Notes: a model not told the origin generated them from the letters alone. Counted from the stretch's first letter, positions 44,788-56,467 are shown. The stretch is DNA of 64,000 nucleotides from Mycolicibacter terrae (GCF_010727125.1 NZ_AP022564.1:3410001-3474000), one strand, 5' to 3'. A program made the numbers and translations.

Positions 44788-45770
44788 GAAGTCGCCGGGT
44801 CCTCGGGGGCTTCGGCGGTTGTCTCGACGGCAGCTTCGGCGACCGCTTCAGCCGGTTCGGCCACCGCTTCAGCCGGTTCGGCCACCGCCTCAACCGGGTC
44901 GGCCACCGCTTCAGCCGGTTCGGCCACCGCCTCAGCCGGTTCGGCCACCGCCTCAGCCGGTTCGGCCATCGCCTCAACCGGTTCGGCAGTGCTGATCTCG
45001 GCGGGGGCATCGCTCTCCAGGATCTCGAGCACGCCGTCGTCGTAGGGGTCGAAGGCCGGGGAACCGGTGCCCGCCGGTGCGGGGGTGTCACTGTGGGCGC
45101 CGCAGCCGTACTCCGCGTCGACCACCCGGCCGTCCGCGGACATCTCATTGGCGCAGGCTCCGAAGGCCGTGCCGAGCACGCCGGCCAGCGGCAGATAGAA
45201 GCCGCAGTCTCGGCAGACCCGCTTGGTGGACCTCGCCATCGCCGAATCCGGACCGTACTCGCCGTCATGCCAGCGCTGCGCCGCCTCGGCGCGGCCCAGT
45301 GGGCTCATCAGCCACCGGCGGCCCAGACCGATCTCACCGGCCACCTCGTCGAGTTCCGGGTCGCCGCTGGAGGCGTGGCCCGGGACCAGTCGCGGATCGT
45401 CGGCGGGTGGTGCCAGCAGATCCCCGGGGCCCAGATCGCCGGGCCGGACCCGCTGGTCCCACGGCACCCATTCCGGCGCCAGCAGCGCCGTGGGGCCGGG
45501 AACCAGCACCACCTCGCTGATCGTGGAGTGCGCGGCGTCCGGGATGGCGGCGACGACGACAGCCCACTGCCAGCCCTGATAGCCGGGCAGCAGCGCGGCG
45601 AACCGGTGGGTCGCGGCGGTCGCGTCCTCGTAATCGACGCCCAGGTGCTCACCGACGGTGTCGGCGCCGCTGAACTCGGCGACGGCCGCGCGGGCCTGGT
45701 CGACAGCCGCGGCCAACACCGCGGGCACGGCGATGGTCGCGGTGTCTGATTCTGCGCTGGGTCGCATCAC
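44784..45770 (-). CDS. DUF3027 protein (Rv0877 type) with heptad-repeat tail
   Basis: The 328-aa protein has a body (about residues 15-255) matching DUF3027, with a putative metal site in CRDCGFYLPLAGVLGTAFGAC and GCGAHSD. Residues about 270-318 are seven heptads of (E/D)P(A/V)EA(V/M)A, an acidic low-complexity tail absent from the 262-aa M. tuberculosis protein as I recall it. The start is GTG 45770 or ATG 45767; AAGGGA serves either. The function of DUF3027 is unknown. Confidence 0.85.
   Translation of the reverse strand: MMRPSAESDTATIAVPAVLAAAVDQARAAVAEFSGADTVGEHLGVDYEDATAATHRFAALLPGYQGWQWAVVVAAIPDAAHSTISEVVLVPGPTALLAPEWVPWDQRVRPGDLGPGDLLAPPADDPRLVPGHASSGDPELDEVAGEIGLGRRWLMSPLGRAEAAQRWHDGEYGPDSAMARSTKRVCRDCGFYLPLAGVLGTAFGACANEMSADGRVVDAEYGCGAHSDTPAPAGTGSPAFDPYDDGVLEILESDAPAEISTAEPVEAMAEPAEAVAEPAEAVAEPAEAVADPVEAVAEPAEAVAEPAEAVAEAAVETTAEAPEDPATS
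44842..44988. repeat. 21-bp coding tandem repeat, seven units
   Basis: Seven consecutive 21-bp units start at 44842 and every 21 bp after. They share ACCGC-Y-TCA-R-CCGG-K-TCGGCC and encode the heptads of the DUF3027 tail on the minus strand. Units differ by silent and conservative changes. Copy number probably varies between strains. Confidence 0.85.
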
Positions 45771-45887
45771 GCGGGTCCCTTCCGTTCAATGACGTCCCTA
45801 TACTGCCGCAGGCCGGTCCGCTCAGCCACAGGCAGGCACGATCGCGGCTTGCACGGCGAGGCGATGGTCATAGGGAAGAATTGAACC

Positions 45888-47585
45888 GTGTCTGCACGGC
45901 GGCGTGATCTCCCCGACCCGGGCCGGCGCCGACGCCCGCCCGCACCCACCGGCCGCGGGCCCCGCAACGGCTCGCCCGGCGAGCACCCCGGCATGGCCAA
46001 CTATCCCAGCGACAGCCCCGGTGACCAGCGACAGCGCCAGCCCATGCCCAGCGCCAACCGGTACCTGCCACCGCTGCACGACCACCCCGAGCCACCCCGC
46101 CGGCACAGCCCGTCCGGCGACACGGGCACCGGTGACCGCGTCACGGTGACCCGGGCTGCCGCGGCTCGCAGCCGCGAAATGGGCTACCGGATGTACGGGC
46201 TGGTGCAACGGGCCGCCACCGCCGACGGCGCCGACAAATCCGGGCTGACCGCGCTGACCTGGCCGGTGGTCGCCAACTTCGCGGTGGACGCGGCGATGGC
46301 CGTGGCGTTGGCCAACACCCTGTTCTTCGCCGCGGCCAGCGGGGAGAGCAAGGGCCGGGTGGCGCTGTACCTGCTGGTGACGATCGCGCCGTTCGCGGTG
46401 GTCGCACCGCTGATCGGGCCGGCGCTGGATCGCATCCAACACGGGCGGCGCGCGGCGCTCGCATTGTCGTTCGCGCTGCGCACCGTGTTGGCCCTGGTGC
46501 TGATCGCCAACTACGACGGCGCCGCCGGCACCTTCGGCTCCTGGGTGCTCTACCCGTGCGCGCTGGCCATGATGGTGTTCTCGAAGTCGTTCACGGTGCT
46601 GCGCAGCGCGGTGACTCCGCGGGTGATGCCGCCCTCCATCGACCTGGTGCGGGTCAATTCCCGATTGACGATGTTCGGTCTGCTCGGCGGGACGATCGTC
46701 GGCGGCGGCATCGCCGCGGGCGCCGAGTACGTGTTCACCCGCCTGCTCGAACTTCCCGGCGCGCTGTTCGTCGTCGTCGCTGTCTCGGTGGCCGGGGCCG
46801 GCCTGGCGATGCGGATCCCGCGGTGGGTGGAGGTGACCACCGGGGAGGTCCCGACCACACTGAGTTACCGCTCGAACGAGCGCCGGCGCAGCTGGCCCGA
46901 ACACATCCGGCGAGCCGGCGGGGCACTGAGCCAGCCGTTGCGCCAACCGCTGGGCCGCAACATCATCGCTGCGCTGTGGGGCAACTGCACCATCAAGGCC
47001 ATGGTGGGTTTCCTGTTCCTGTACCCGGCGTTCGTCGCCAAGCAGCACGACGCCAACGGCTGGGTGCAGCTGGGCATTCTCGGTCTGATCGGCGCGGCCG
47101 CCGGGGTGGGCAACTTCGCCGGCAACTTCACCAGCGCCCGGCTGCAGCTGGGCCGGCCCGCGGTGCTGGTGGTGCGCTGCACCATGGCCGTGACCGCCGT
47201 CGCGCTGGCGGCGGCGGTGGCCGGAACCCTCGTGATGGCGGCCATCGCCGCCCTGGTCACCTCTGGTGCCAGCGCGGTCGCGAAGGCCTCACTGGACGCC
47301 GCACTGCAGGACGACCTGCCCGAGGAGTCGCGGGCTTCGGCGTTCGGCCGTACCGAGTCCACCCTGCAGCTGGCCTGGGTGCTCGGCGGTGCGCTGGGCG
47401 TGCTGGTATACACCGACCTGTGGGTGGGCTTCACCGCGATCACCGCGCTGCTGATCCCGGGGCTGGCCCAGACCATCCTGTCCTTCCACGGCGACTCGTT
47501 GATCCCCGGCCTGGGGGGCAACCGTCCGGTGCTGATCGAACAGGACGGCTCCCGCCGCGATCAGACAGGGGTGATGAACAGGTGA
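45888..47585 (+). CDS. MFS transporter (Rv0876c type)
   Basis: The 565-aa protein has a long charged N-terminal extension (about residues 1-115, Arg/Pro-rich, cytosolic) followed by about twelve membrane helices. The order in the cluster matches Rv0876c. The start is GTG 45888; internal starts such as Met36 are possible. The stop overlaps the DUF2771 start (GTGA), which couples the two genes. The transported substrate is unknown. Confidence 0.87.
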   Translation: MSARRRDLPDPGRRRRPPAPTGRGPRNGSPGEHPGMANYPSDSPGDQRQRQPMPSANRYLPPLHDHPEPPRRHSPSGDTGTGDRVTVTRAAAARSREMGYRMYGLVQRAATADGADKSGLTALTWPVVANFAVDAAMAVALANTLFFAAASGESKGRVALYLLVTIAPFAVVAPLIGPALDRIQHGRRAALALSFALRTVLALVLIANYDGAAGTFGSWVLYPCALAMMVFSKSFTVLRSAVTPRVMPPSIDLVRVNSRLTMFGLLGGTIVGGGIAAGAEYVFTRLLELPGALFVVVAVSVAGAGLAMRIPRWVEVTTGEVPTTLSYRSNERRRSWPEHIRRAGGALSQPLRQPLGRNIIAALWGNCTIKAMVGFLFLYPAFVAKQHDANGWVQLGILGLIGAAAGVGNFAGNFTSARLQLGRPAVLVVRCTMAVTAVALAAAVAGTLVMAAIAALVTSGASAVAKASLDAALQDDLPEESRASAFGRTESTLQLAWVLGGALGVLVYTDLWVGFTAITALLIPGLAQTILSFHGDSLIPGLGGNRPVLIEQDGSRRDQTGVMNR

Positions 47586-48082
47586 AGCGCTCGACGGCCG
47601 CACTGGTGACGGTGCTGGTGGTGGCGGCGGCCGTGCTCGCCGGGTTCGGCACCTGGTGGTTGGGCCGCGGCGGTGAGCCGACGCCGCCGCAGGTCAGCGC
47701 TTACTCCAAAGGGCACCTGACCCACGCCGGGCCCTACATGTACTGCGACGTGCTCGACCTCAACGAGTGCGTGCTGACCGAGGAGCAGGGCAAGCTGACG
47801 GTCGACGAGCGCCATCCGGTCCAGCTGTCGGTGGACACCGTCATCGGTCGGGCGCCGTGGCGGCTACTGCGGCTCTACGACGATCCGGCCGATGCCACCG
47901 GCAAGATGTATGCGCCGGGCAGCACGCTGGCCGTCACCGTCCCCACCATCGACCCGCAGCGCGGCCCACTGCGCGGGCTGGTGGTGCAGTTGCTGACCCT
48001 GGTCGTCGACCGGGACTCCGGCGAGAAGTTCGCGGTGCCGCACGCCGAATGGGCGGTGGGCCTGCAGTGGAGCCGTCCCGCG

Positions 48083-48091
<9 letters not shown>
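47582..48091 (+). CDS. DUF2771 membrane-anchored protein (Rv0875c type)
   Basis: The 169-aa protein has one N-terminal helix (residues about 6-27) and an exported domain with a DUF2771-like core (YMYCDVLDLNECVLTEEQGKLTV...). Two cysteines in CDVLDLNEC could form a disulfide. The GTG start overlaps the MFS stop by 4 bp, so it may be an accessory subunit of the transporter. The 3' end overlaps the convergent GST-like gene by 9 bp. Confidence 0.85.
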
Positions 48092-49096
<1,005 letters not shown>

Positions 49097-49506
49097 GATT
49101 GTCAGCGTGCCACGAGCGCCGGTAGATCGCCTTCGTCCGGCTCAAGAACGCCTTCTTCCCGCAGGACCGCCTGCACAGGCGCAACCGATCCGTACCCGGG
49201 TGGGCACCCGTTCTTCGCGGGGGCCCGTGCGCAGCTTTCACAAATGGCCCGTTAACCAGCGCTTCTTAGCCGCCCTTCGCGGCATTGTTGGATGGCGTCG
49301 CCGTCGTCGATTCTTCCAGCGGGTGAGCTACCGGTCGTAGGCGTCCCTGCAGCACTTGCCCCCGAAGCAACGTAGTTACGAAATCTTGCGAAATTCTCCG
49401 GGTATCGGCGTTCTAATTGCAGGCAGCGAGGTCGCCCCGGCAGAACGCGGCACCGCGGTGCACTCGTGAGCATTGAGGAATTCGACGAGTGAAACAGGAG
49501 CCAGCT
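49097..49506. other. 410-bp intergenic region without a convincing gene
   Basis: No frame here has a ribosome-binding site together with mycobacterial codon bias. GC content falls towards 49350-49420. A perfect 12-bp palindrome, GCACCGCGGTGC, lies at 49450-49461, 46 bp before the DUF732 start, and an AGGAG at 49496-49500 serves that gene. The region probably holds the divergent promoters of the GST-like and DUF732 genes. In M. tuberculosis the PE_PGRS15 gene lies in this neighbourhood and is absent here. Confidence 0.5.
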
Positions 49507-49842
49507 ATGTTCACCAAGATAATCGCCGCAACACTACTAAACCTGCCGATCCTTTTGCCCGCCCCTGCGTATGCAGTTCCTATCGGCGACAGCGACGGTC
49601 CTTTCAGCGGTCCGGCAGGGGACGGCGACGCGTCCGCCTTCTGGGTCGACGTCAGCCCGTACGCGAGAGGCACCATCAGTGACGCAGCTCAGCTTGGGCA
49701 GACTATCTGCGGTGCCCTCCAGGGTGGCCAGAGTGAGGGCAAAGTAATTGCCGAAGCCACTCAGGGCGATCAGTCGGAAGTTCTCGATGCCGAGTTTGTC
49801 GTGCATGCGGCCGAATGGCATTTCTGTCCACAGTTCTACTAA
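49507..49842 (+). CDS. DUF732 small secreted protein
   Basis: The 111-aa protein has an N-terminal signal peptide (TKIIAATLLNLPILLPAPAYA) and a mature helical domain with the two DUF732 cysteines (TICGALQGG and the C-terminal FCPQFY), expected to form a disulfide. AGGAG lies 6 nt before ATG 49507; a GTG 18 bp upstream is less likely. DUF732 proteins are common secreted mycobacterial proteins of unknown function. Confidence 0.85.
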   Translation: MFTKIIAATLLNLPILLPAPAYAVPIGDSDGPFSGPAGDGDASAFWVDVSPYARGTISDAAQLGQTICGALQGGQSEGKVIAEATQGDQSEVLDAEFVVHAAEWHFCPQFY

Positions 49843-49983
49843 TTGGAATCTCCGAACCGGCTTGGACGCCGTTGACTTTGACTTCCTCTCTTCCGGACAG
49901 ATGGACATTCGTGCCGCGAGCCTGCCGGCCAACCGTTCACGGGGTGAAGGACCCGATCTATCGGCCCAGGAGGAACCTGAACC

Positions 49984-51930
49984 TCAAGTTCGGGGTGCCT
50001 CCGAGGCTGCCCCGAATCGCCGAGCGAGATCGGTTTCGCCCGAAGCTCCCGGCTCCCAGTCGGCGATCCACGGTCCGGTGCCCTCCGAGGGATCGAGGAT
50101 GCCGTCCTCCAGCCAGGTGTAGCGGTCCTCGAGGACGGCGTGGGCCAACCGGACGTCGGTGCGGTCGGTGTTCGTCCACAACGCGGCGAACATCGCCTCG
50201 ACCCGCAGGCGTGACTGCTGACAGAACGCGTCGGCCAGCTGGTATGCCTGCTCCCCTTCGCCCGGGTCGGCCGCCCGCTGGGCCTGCGCGCGCACACACG
50301 CGGCCGCCATAGCGAACAGCTCCGCCCCGATATCGACGACCCGGCCCAGGAATCCCTGCTTTTTCTCCAGACCGGCCTGCCAGCGCGCCATGCCGTAGAA
50401 CGTGTTGCGCGCCAGCTTGCGCGAGTGCCGTTCGACAAAGCGCAGATGCGGTGCCAACCGGCCGAACTCGTGGTACCCGGAGGGACGTTGGCCTTCACCG
50501 AAAACCAGTTGCGGCAACCACTTCGAATAGAAGCCGCTGGCCCCGACGGCGGATTTGGCCTTCTGGGCCAAACCGGCTTTGGGGTCGGCGAGGTCACCCG
50601 CGGCGCTCAGGTGTGGATCTACGGCCTCGCGCGCGATCAGCAGCCGCATGATCTCGCTGGACCCCTCGAAGATGCGGTTGATCCGCAGGTCCCGCACCAG
50701 TTGTTCCACCGGAACCGCCCGCTCCCCGCGGGCGGCGAGCGACTCCGCGGTCTCATAACCGCGGCCCCCGCGGATCTGCAGCAACTCGTCGGCCATCACG
50801 CAGGCCACCTCACTGGACCACAGCTTGGCCAGCGCCGCCTCGATCCGGATGTCGTTGCGGCCTTCGTCGGCCATCTGACCGGAGAGCTCCAGCACCGCCT
50901 CCAGCGCGTAACCGGTGGCGGCGATGTACGCGATCTTCTTGGCCACGGCCTCGTGCTCGCCGACCGGCTTGCCCCACTGCACCCGCTCGCGGGACCACTG
51001 CCGGGCGATCTTCAGCGACCACTTCGCCGATCCGGCCGCCATCGCGGGGATGGCCAGGCGTCCAGCGTTGAGCGTGGTCAGCGCGATCTTCAAGCCGTCC
51101 CCCTCGCGCCCGATCAGGTTCTCGGCGGGCACCCGAACCTGGTGCAGCCGGGTCACGCCGTTCTCGATACCGCGCAACCCCATGAACCTGTTGCGGCGTT
51201 CGACGGTGATGCCGGGGGTATCGGCTTCCACGACGAAGGCGCTGATGCCTCCCCGATGGCCCTCGCTCTCGGGCACGCGGGCCATCACCACCAGCAGCTC
51301 GGCGACCACGCCGTTGGTGGTCCACAGTTTCACCCCGTCCAGCTCATAGGCGGCGCCGTCCTCAATCGGGGTCGCGGTCGAGGCGAGCCGAGCCGGATCC
51401 GAGCCCACGTCCGGCTCGGTCAGCAGGAACGCCGAGATCGCCCCGGCCGCGCAGCGGGGCAGGAACCTCTTCTTCTGCGCGTCGGTGCCGGCCAGCTTGA
51501 GCGGTTCGGGCACCCCGATCGACTGGTGGGCGCTCAGCAACGCCCCGAGGCTGGGATGCACGCTGGACACCATCAACAGCACCCGGTTGTAGGCGACCTG
51601 CGACATGCCCAGACCGCCGTACTCGGTGGGGATCTTCAGCCCGAAGCAGCCGAGCTCGGCCAGACCCTTGACGCAGCCATCGGGGATCTGCTCGTCACGC
51701 TCGATGACCGCGGCGTCGACGGTTCCGAGAAACTCCCGCAACCTGCCCAGAAATTCCTCGGTGCGTGCGGCCTCGGCATCCGAAGGCCGGGGAAACGGGT
51801 GAATCAGCTCAAGCGGGAAACGCCCCAAAAACAGCCCTTTGGCGAAGGACGGTTTGTCCCAACCGCTTTCGCGGGATTCCTCCGCGACAGCCCTGGCTTG
51901 CTCCTCGGTGACCCCTACCTGCTGTGCCAT
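49984..51930 (-). CDS. fadE10: acyl-CoA dehydrogenase FadE10
   Basis: The 648-aa protein is longer than standard 380-aa acyl-CoA dehydrogenases, as in VLCAD/FadE10-type enzymes. The N-terminal helical domain is followed by FAD-binding strands (AFLLTEPDVGSDPARL, LDGVKLWTTNG), a C-terminal helical domain with QIRGGRGYETA and RINRIFEGSSEIMR, and a further 200-residue extension. It matches Rv0873. It would oxidise long-chain acyl-CoAs with FAD. GGGAGG lies 8 nt before the ATG. Confidence 0.94.
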   Translation of the reverse strand: MAQQVGVTEEQARAVAEESRESGWDKPSFAKGLFLGRFPLELIHPFPRPSDAEAARTEEFLGRLREFLGTVDAAVIERDEQIPDGCVKGLAELGCFGLKIPTEYGGLGMSQVAYNRVLLMVSSVHPSLGALLSAHQSIGVPEPLKLAGTDAQKKRFLPRCAAGAISAFLLTEPDVGSDPARLASTATPIEDGAAYELDGVKLWTTNGVVAELLVVMARVPESEGHRGGISAFVVEADTPGITVERRNRFMGLRGIENGVTRLHQVRVPAENLIGREGDGLKIALTTLNAGRLAIPAMAAGSAKWSLKIARQWSRERVQWGKPVGEHEAVAKKIAYIAATGYALEAVLELSGQMADEGRNDIRIEAALAKLWSSEVACVMADELLQIRGGRGYETAESLAARGERAVPVEQLVRDLRINRIFEGSSEIMRLLIAREAVDPHLSAAGDLADPKAGLAQKAKSAVGASGFYSKWLPQLVFGEGQRPSGYHEFGRLAPHLRFVERHSRKLARNTFYGMARWQAGLEKKQGFLGRVVDIGAELFAMAAACVRAQAQRAADPGEGEQAYQLADAFCQQSRLRVEAMFAALWTNTDRTDVRLAHAVLEDRYTWLEDGILDPSEGTGPWIADWEPGASGETDLARRFGAASEAPRT

Positions 51931-52026
51931 CGGGCACCTCCCGGTTCGACAGCGCTCGTCGAGCGACTATCTCCGGGGTTCCCCAATCAGGCCGGCCACT
52001 ACACCTTGTTCGGGCGCTGACCTTTC

Positions 52027-52437
52027 CTAGGCGTCGAGCTCGCGGGCCACGGCCTTGACCACCTCGGACACCCGACGGGCGGTCTTGCGGTCCGGGTAAC
52101 GCCCCTTGCGCAGCTCCGGCTGCACCGTGCCTTCCAGCAGGGTGATCATGTCCTCGACCATGCCGTGCAACTCGTCGGGGCTGTGCCGGTGCTCGGCGGG
52201 AGCCGCCTCGCGACGCGTGCGCGACAGACTCGGCGGCGGGTCGATCAGCTTGAGCGTCAACGCCTGCGGTCCGCGGCGCCCGGCGGCGACGCCGAACTCC
52301 ACCCGCTGGCCCGCCTTGAGACCCTCCACACCGTCCGGCAGGGCCGAGGCGCGGACGTAGACGTCCTCACCCTCCTCCTGGGACAAGAAGCCGAAGCCCT
52401 TCGCGGCGTCGTACCACTTCACCTTGCCGGTCGGCAC
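52027..52437 (-). CDS. cspB: cold-shock protein CspB with C-terminal extension
   Basis: The 136-aa protein has an N-terminal cold-shock domain ([32 protein letters not shown]) carrying RNP1 KGFGF and RNP2 DVYV, then an extension of about 65 residues with a helical C-terminus, as in Rv0871. I choose GTG 52437, where the sequence aligns with homologues and AGGTGAG precedes; GTG 52446 is in frame. It is a probable RNA chaperone. The gene diverges from moaA2. Confidence 0.93.
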   Translation of the reverse strand: MPTGKVKWYDAAKGFGFLSQEEGEDVYVRASALPDGVEGLKAGQRVEFGVAAGRRGPQALTLKLIDPPPSLSRTRREAAPAEHRHSPDELHGMVEDMITLLEGTVQPELRKGRYPDRKTARRVSEVVKAVARELDA

Positions 52438-52650
52438 TGGTCTCACCTGCTGTCTTGCTGATCACGTATCTGGGGGACACAAATGAAGCGCCCCGCCTGC
52501 GCAGGACGCGTCAGCAGCTGATCTTACTCGGACGGCGGCCCACGGAGCACCCCGGTTTCCTCGGTAAGCTGGGGGAGCCGCTGGAGGAGATACGCGCCGG
52601 ACGTTGAACGTCATCCGGTCGCTCTCCGGCCGACCGAAACGGATACACAC

Positions 52651-53787
52651 ATGACGTTGAGGCAACGGGATCTGCAGACACCACCACAGCAGGTGGACGC
52701 CGCCGGCGCGGACGATACGAACGCCGCCCGGCAGGCCTTTCACGACGCCGTACAACGAGCCATCTCCCAACAGATGCCCACCTCCGGGCCGCTGGTCGAC
52801 ACCTTCGGCCGGGTGCACACCGATCTGCGGATCTCCCTGACCGACCGGTGCAACCTGCGCTGCACCTACTGCATGCCGGCCGAAGGGCTGGACTGGATTC
52901 CCAGCCAACACCTGCTGCAAGACGACGAGCTGGTCCGGCTGATGCGTATCGGCGTCACCCGGCTGGGGATCACCGACATTCGGTTCACCGGCGGCGAGCC
53001 GCTGCTGGCCCGCCACCTCGAGGACGTGGTGGCCGCCGCAGCGAGCCTGCAGCCACGTCCCGAGATCGCCCTGACCACCAACGGGCTGGGGCTAGCCCGG
53101 CGCGCCGGCGCCCTGGTGGCCGCCGGGCTGGACCGGATCAACGTGTCACTGGACACCGTCGACCGGGCACACTTCGCCGAGATCACCCGGCGCGACCGGC
53201 TGCCCGACGTGCTCGACGGCCTCGACGCGGCCGCCCGGGCCGGTATGGCGCCGATCAAGGTCAACGCGGTGCTCGCTCCCAAGGTCACCGGCGAGGACAT
53301 CGTCAACCTGCTGCGCTTCTGCCTGCACCACGGCTACCAGCTGCGGGTCATCGAGATGATGCCGCTGGACGCCGACCACAACTGGAACCGCGACGCCGGG
53401 CTCAGCGTCGAGCAACTGCTGGAGACGGTGCAGGCACAGTTCGCGCTGCGGCCCGATCCGAAGCCGCGCGGATCCGCGCCGGCCGAAGTGTGGCTGGTGG
53501 ATGAGGGTCCGGACCACCCGGCCGGCACATTCGGGATCATCGCCTCGGTGTCGCGGCCGTTCTGCGGGGACTGCGACCGGACCCGGCTCACCGCCGACGG
53601 TCAGATCCGCAACTGTCTGTTCGCCAGCGAGGAGTCCGATCTGCGGGCCCTGTTGCGCGACGGCTCCGATGACGACGCCATCGAGCAGGCATGGCGTGCG
53701 GCCATGTGGTCGAAGAAAGCCGGCCACGGCATCAACGATCCGGATTTCATCCAGCCGGACCGCCCGATGAGTGCAATAGGTGGTTAA
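52651..53787 (+). CDS. moaA2: GTP 3',8-cyclase MoaA2 (molybdenum cofactor)
   Basis: The 378-aa radical SAM enzyme has the N-terminal [4Fe-4S] motif CNLRCTYC (C-x3-C-x2-C), GGEPLL, and the C-terminal cluster cysteines FCGDCDRTRLTADGQIRNC. It ends with the functionally important Gly-Gly tail. With MoaC it makes cyclic pyranopterin phosphate from GTP. An N-terminal extension of about 40 residues (MTLRQRDLQTPP...) precedes the catalytic core, so the start could be internal. moaD2 follows after 3 bp. Confidence 0.95.
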   Translation: MTLRQRDLQTPPQQVDAAGADDTNAARQAFHDAVQRAISQQMPTSGPLVDTFGRVHTDLRISLTDRCNLRCTYCMPAEGLDWIPSQHLLQDDELVRLMRIGVTRLGITDIRFTGGEPLLARHLEDVVAAAASLQPRPEIALTTNGLGLARRAGALVAAGLDRINVSLDTVDRAHFAEITRRDRLPDVLDGLDAAARAGMAPIKVNAVLAPKVTGEDIVNLLRFCLHHGYQLRVIEMMPLDADHNWNRDAGLSVEQLLETVQAQFALRPDPKPRGSAPAEVWLVDEGPDHPAGTFGIIASVSRPFCGDCDRTRLTADGQIRNCLFASEESDLRALLRDGSDDDAIEQAWRAAMWSKKAGHGINDPDFIQPDRPMSAIGG

Positions 53788-53790
53788 CCC

Positions 53791-54069
53791 ATGACGCAGC
53801 AGACCGACACCACCACCGCCGTTGCGGTGACCGTCCGCTACTTTGCCGCGGCGCGAGCGGCCGCCGGTGTCGACTCGGAGACCGTCAGCGTGCCCGCCGG
53901 GGCCGGCGTGGCCGAGCTCGCCGATGCCCTCGCGCGTGGCAACGACCGGCTTGCGACCGTGCTGGACCGCTGCTCCTACCTGCGCGACGGGGTCGCGGTG
54001 CGTGACCGTTCGGCGGCGCTGCTCGCCGGCGAGACGGTCGACGTACTACCCCCGTTCGCCGGCGGATAG
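53791..54069 (+). CDS. moaD2: molybdopterin synthase sulfur carrier MoaD2
   Basis: The 92-aa ubiquitin-fold protein ends in ...LPPFAGG; the C-terminal Gly-Gly becomes a thiocarboxylate that supplies sulfur to MoaE. It starts 3 bp after moaA2, forming an operon. A first-helix extension (MTQQTDTTTA) precedes the beta-grasp core. Confidence 0.95.
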   Translation: MTQQTDTTTAVAVTVRYFAAARAAAGVDSETVSVPAGAGVAELADALARGNDRLATVLDRCSYLRDGVAVRDRSAALLAGETVDVLPPFAGG

Positions 54070-54070
54070 A

Positions 54071-54086
54071 CATGATCTACGTCACA
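54071..54086. promoter_or_regulatory. CRP-like half-conserved site upstream of rpfA
   Basis: CATGA-TCTACG-TCACA keeps the N6 spacing and one perfect TCACA half of the CRP consensus; the other half has two mismatches. It lies just after the moaD2 stop, upstream of the rpfA leader. rpfA is a known CRP (Rv3676) target in M. tuberculosis. A perfect 12-bp palindrome, AGAGCATGCTCT (54121-54132), follows and could be another operator. Confidence 0.4.
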
Positions 54087-54158
54087 TAACGAATTGATCA
54101 CGGACCGACAACGGCTTGGTAGAGCATGCTCTGACCTGCACAGACGCCAGCGTTTCCT

Positions 54159-54191
54159 GGTGTTTTGAGAAGAACCGGCAGTGAAAACACC
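54159..54191. promoter_or_regulatory. hairpin between moaD2 and the rpfA riboswitch
   Basis: GGTGTTTT (54159-54166) is perfectly complementary to AAAACACC (54184-54191); three more pairs including one G-T wobble extend the stem outward, with a 17-base loop. There is no following T tract. It could end moaD2 transcription, stabilise the rpfA 5' leader, or be part of the riboswitch expression platform. Confidence 0.45.
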
Positions 54192-54284
54192 GGGGCCCCC
54201 TAAGCGTGACGTTGCCGTAAAGACCGGTTACGGTCTATCCCCGGGTGCATCGAAACTCTTCCAGTCGATCCACCTTTCCTCTCC

Positions 54285-55465
<1,181 letters not shown>

Positions 55466-55480
55466 CGCCAGAAGCACACA

Positions 55481-55523
55481 ACACGAAAGAGGGGGCCGGA
55501 TCTACCGGCCCCCTCTTTCGTGT
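55481..55523. terminator. bidirectional terminator between rpfA and moaE2
   Basis: A perfect 19-bp inverted repeat (55481-55499 with 55505-55523) has a 5-base loop ATCTA. Its GC-rich core GGGGGCC is flanked by AAAGA/TCTTT, giving T-rich ends on both strands. It lies between convergent rpfA and moaE2, 15 bp after the rpfA stop, and can terminate both. Confidence 0.9.
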
Positions 55524-55541
55524 CTTCGGTGTCTGCGGGGT

Positions 55542-55979
55542 TCAGGCCGAGCCGACCCATTCCTCGGTGTCGTCGGCGAAGAACTGATGCTTCCAGACCG
55601 GCAGCCGCGCCTTGATGGTGTCGACCAGCAGCGCGCAGGCCTCGAAGGCCTCCCGGCGGTGATCGGCGGCCACGGCCGCCACCAGCGCGGCATCACCGAT
55701 GTGCAGGACGCCGATCCGGTGGCTGGCTGCCAGCGCGCGGATCCCGGCGCTCTGTTCGGCGACCTCGGCCAGCACCTCGGCCATGACCTGTTGGGCCGAC
55801 GGGTGCGCGGAATACTCCAGCCGGGTGACCTGCCTGCCGTGGTCGTGATCGCGGATCATGCCGACGAACCCGACGATCGCGCCCGCCGCCCGGTGCCCGA
55901 CCAGCTCCTCGTGTTCGGTCAGCAGGATGGGCTCCTCGGTGACCGCCGCCCGCAGCACCAGCGCGCCGTTGTCCGTCAT
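55542..55979 (-). CDS. moaE2: molybdopterin synthase catalytic subunit MoaE2
   Basis: The 145-aa protein has the MoaE stretches [25 protein letters not shown] and the catalytic Lys near the C-terminus in [14 protein letters not shown]. It uses MoaD2 thiocarboxylate to convert cPMP to molybdopterin. ATG 55979 overlaps the mog stop (ATGA); a longer frame is a shadow. It is the last gene of Rv0863-moaC2-mog-moaE2. Confidence 0.94.
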   Translation of the reverse strand: MTDNGALVLRAAVTEEPILLTEHEELVGHRAAGAIVGFVGMIRDHDHGRQVTRLEYSAHPSAQQVMAEVLAEVAEQSAGIRALAASHRIGVLHIGDAALVAAVAADHRREAFEACALLVDTIKARLPVWKHQFFADDTEEWVGSA

Positions 55980-56467
55980 CGGTCGTGATCTCCACCGGCG
56001 AGCTGATCCAAGGCGTGATCCAGGACGTCGGCGAGCACGCCGAGCCCGTCGCGCACTCCCCCGGACGAGCCGGGCAGGTTGACGATCAGCGTCCGCCCGG
56101 CCACCCCGCACACCCCGCGGGACAGCACCGACGTCGGCACCTTCGGCAACCCGGAACGGCGGATGGCGTCGGCCAGGCCGGGAATCTCGTAGTCCAGGAC
56201 GGCCACCGTCTGCGCCGGGGTGTCGTCGGTCGGTGAGATCCCGGTTCCCCCGGAGGTGATGACCAGGTCGACGGGCGCAGCCACCGCGGCCCGCAACGCC
56301 GCGCCGACGGCCTCACCGTCGGCGACGACCTCCGGCTGCGCCGGCGCGAAGCCACGTTGCGCCAGCCAGTCGACGATGACCGGCCCGGTGCGGTCGGTGT
56401 ACACCCCAGCCGACGCCCGGGTGGAGGCGATGATGACGTGGGCGGTCCGGGCGCTCGCGGCAGTCAC
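55976..56467 (-). CDS. mog: molybdopterin adenylyltransferase-type protein Mog/MoaB
   Basis: The 163-aa MoCF-biosynthesis domain protein has the molybdopterin-binding motif [14 protein letters not shown] and the C-terminal [13 protein letters not shown]. It binds or adenylates molybdopterin before metal insertion. The start overlaps the moaC2 stop by 4 bp and its end overlaps moaE2 by 4 bp, a tightly coupled operon. Confidence 0.93.
   Translation of the reverse strand: MTAASARTAHVIIASTRASAGVYTDRTGPVIVDWLAQRGFAPAQPEVVADGEAVGAALRAAVAAPVDLVITSGGTGISPTDDTPAQTVAVLDYEIPGLADAIRRSGLPKVPTSVLSRGVCGVAGRTLIVNLPGSSGGVRDGLGVLADVLDHALDQLAGGDHDR

Noticed and set aside
49450..49461. Palindrome GCACCGCGGTGC also present at 54417-54428 as a shared operator
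   Set aside because: The second copy is part of a predicted riboswitch stem. A 12-bp GC palindrome can recur by chance in DNA of this composition.
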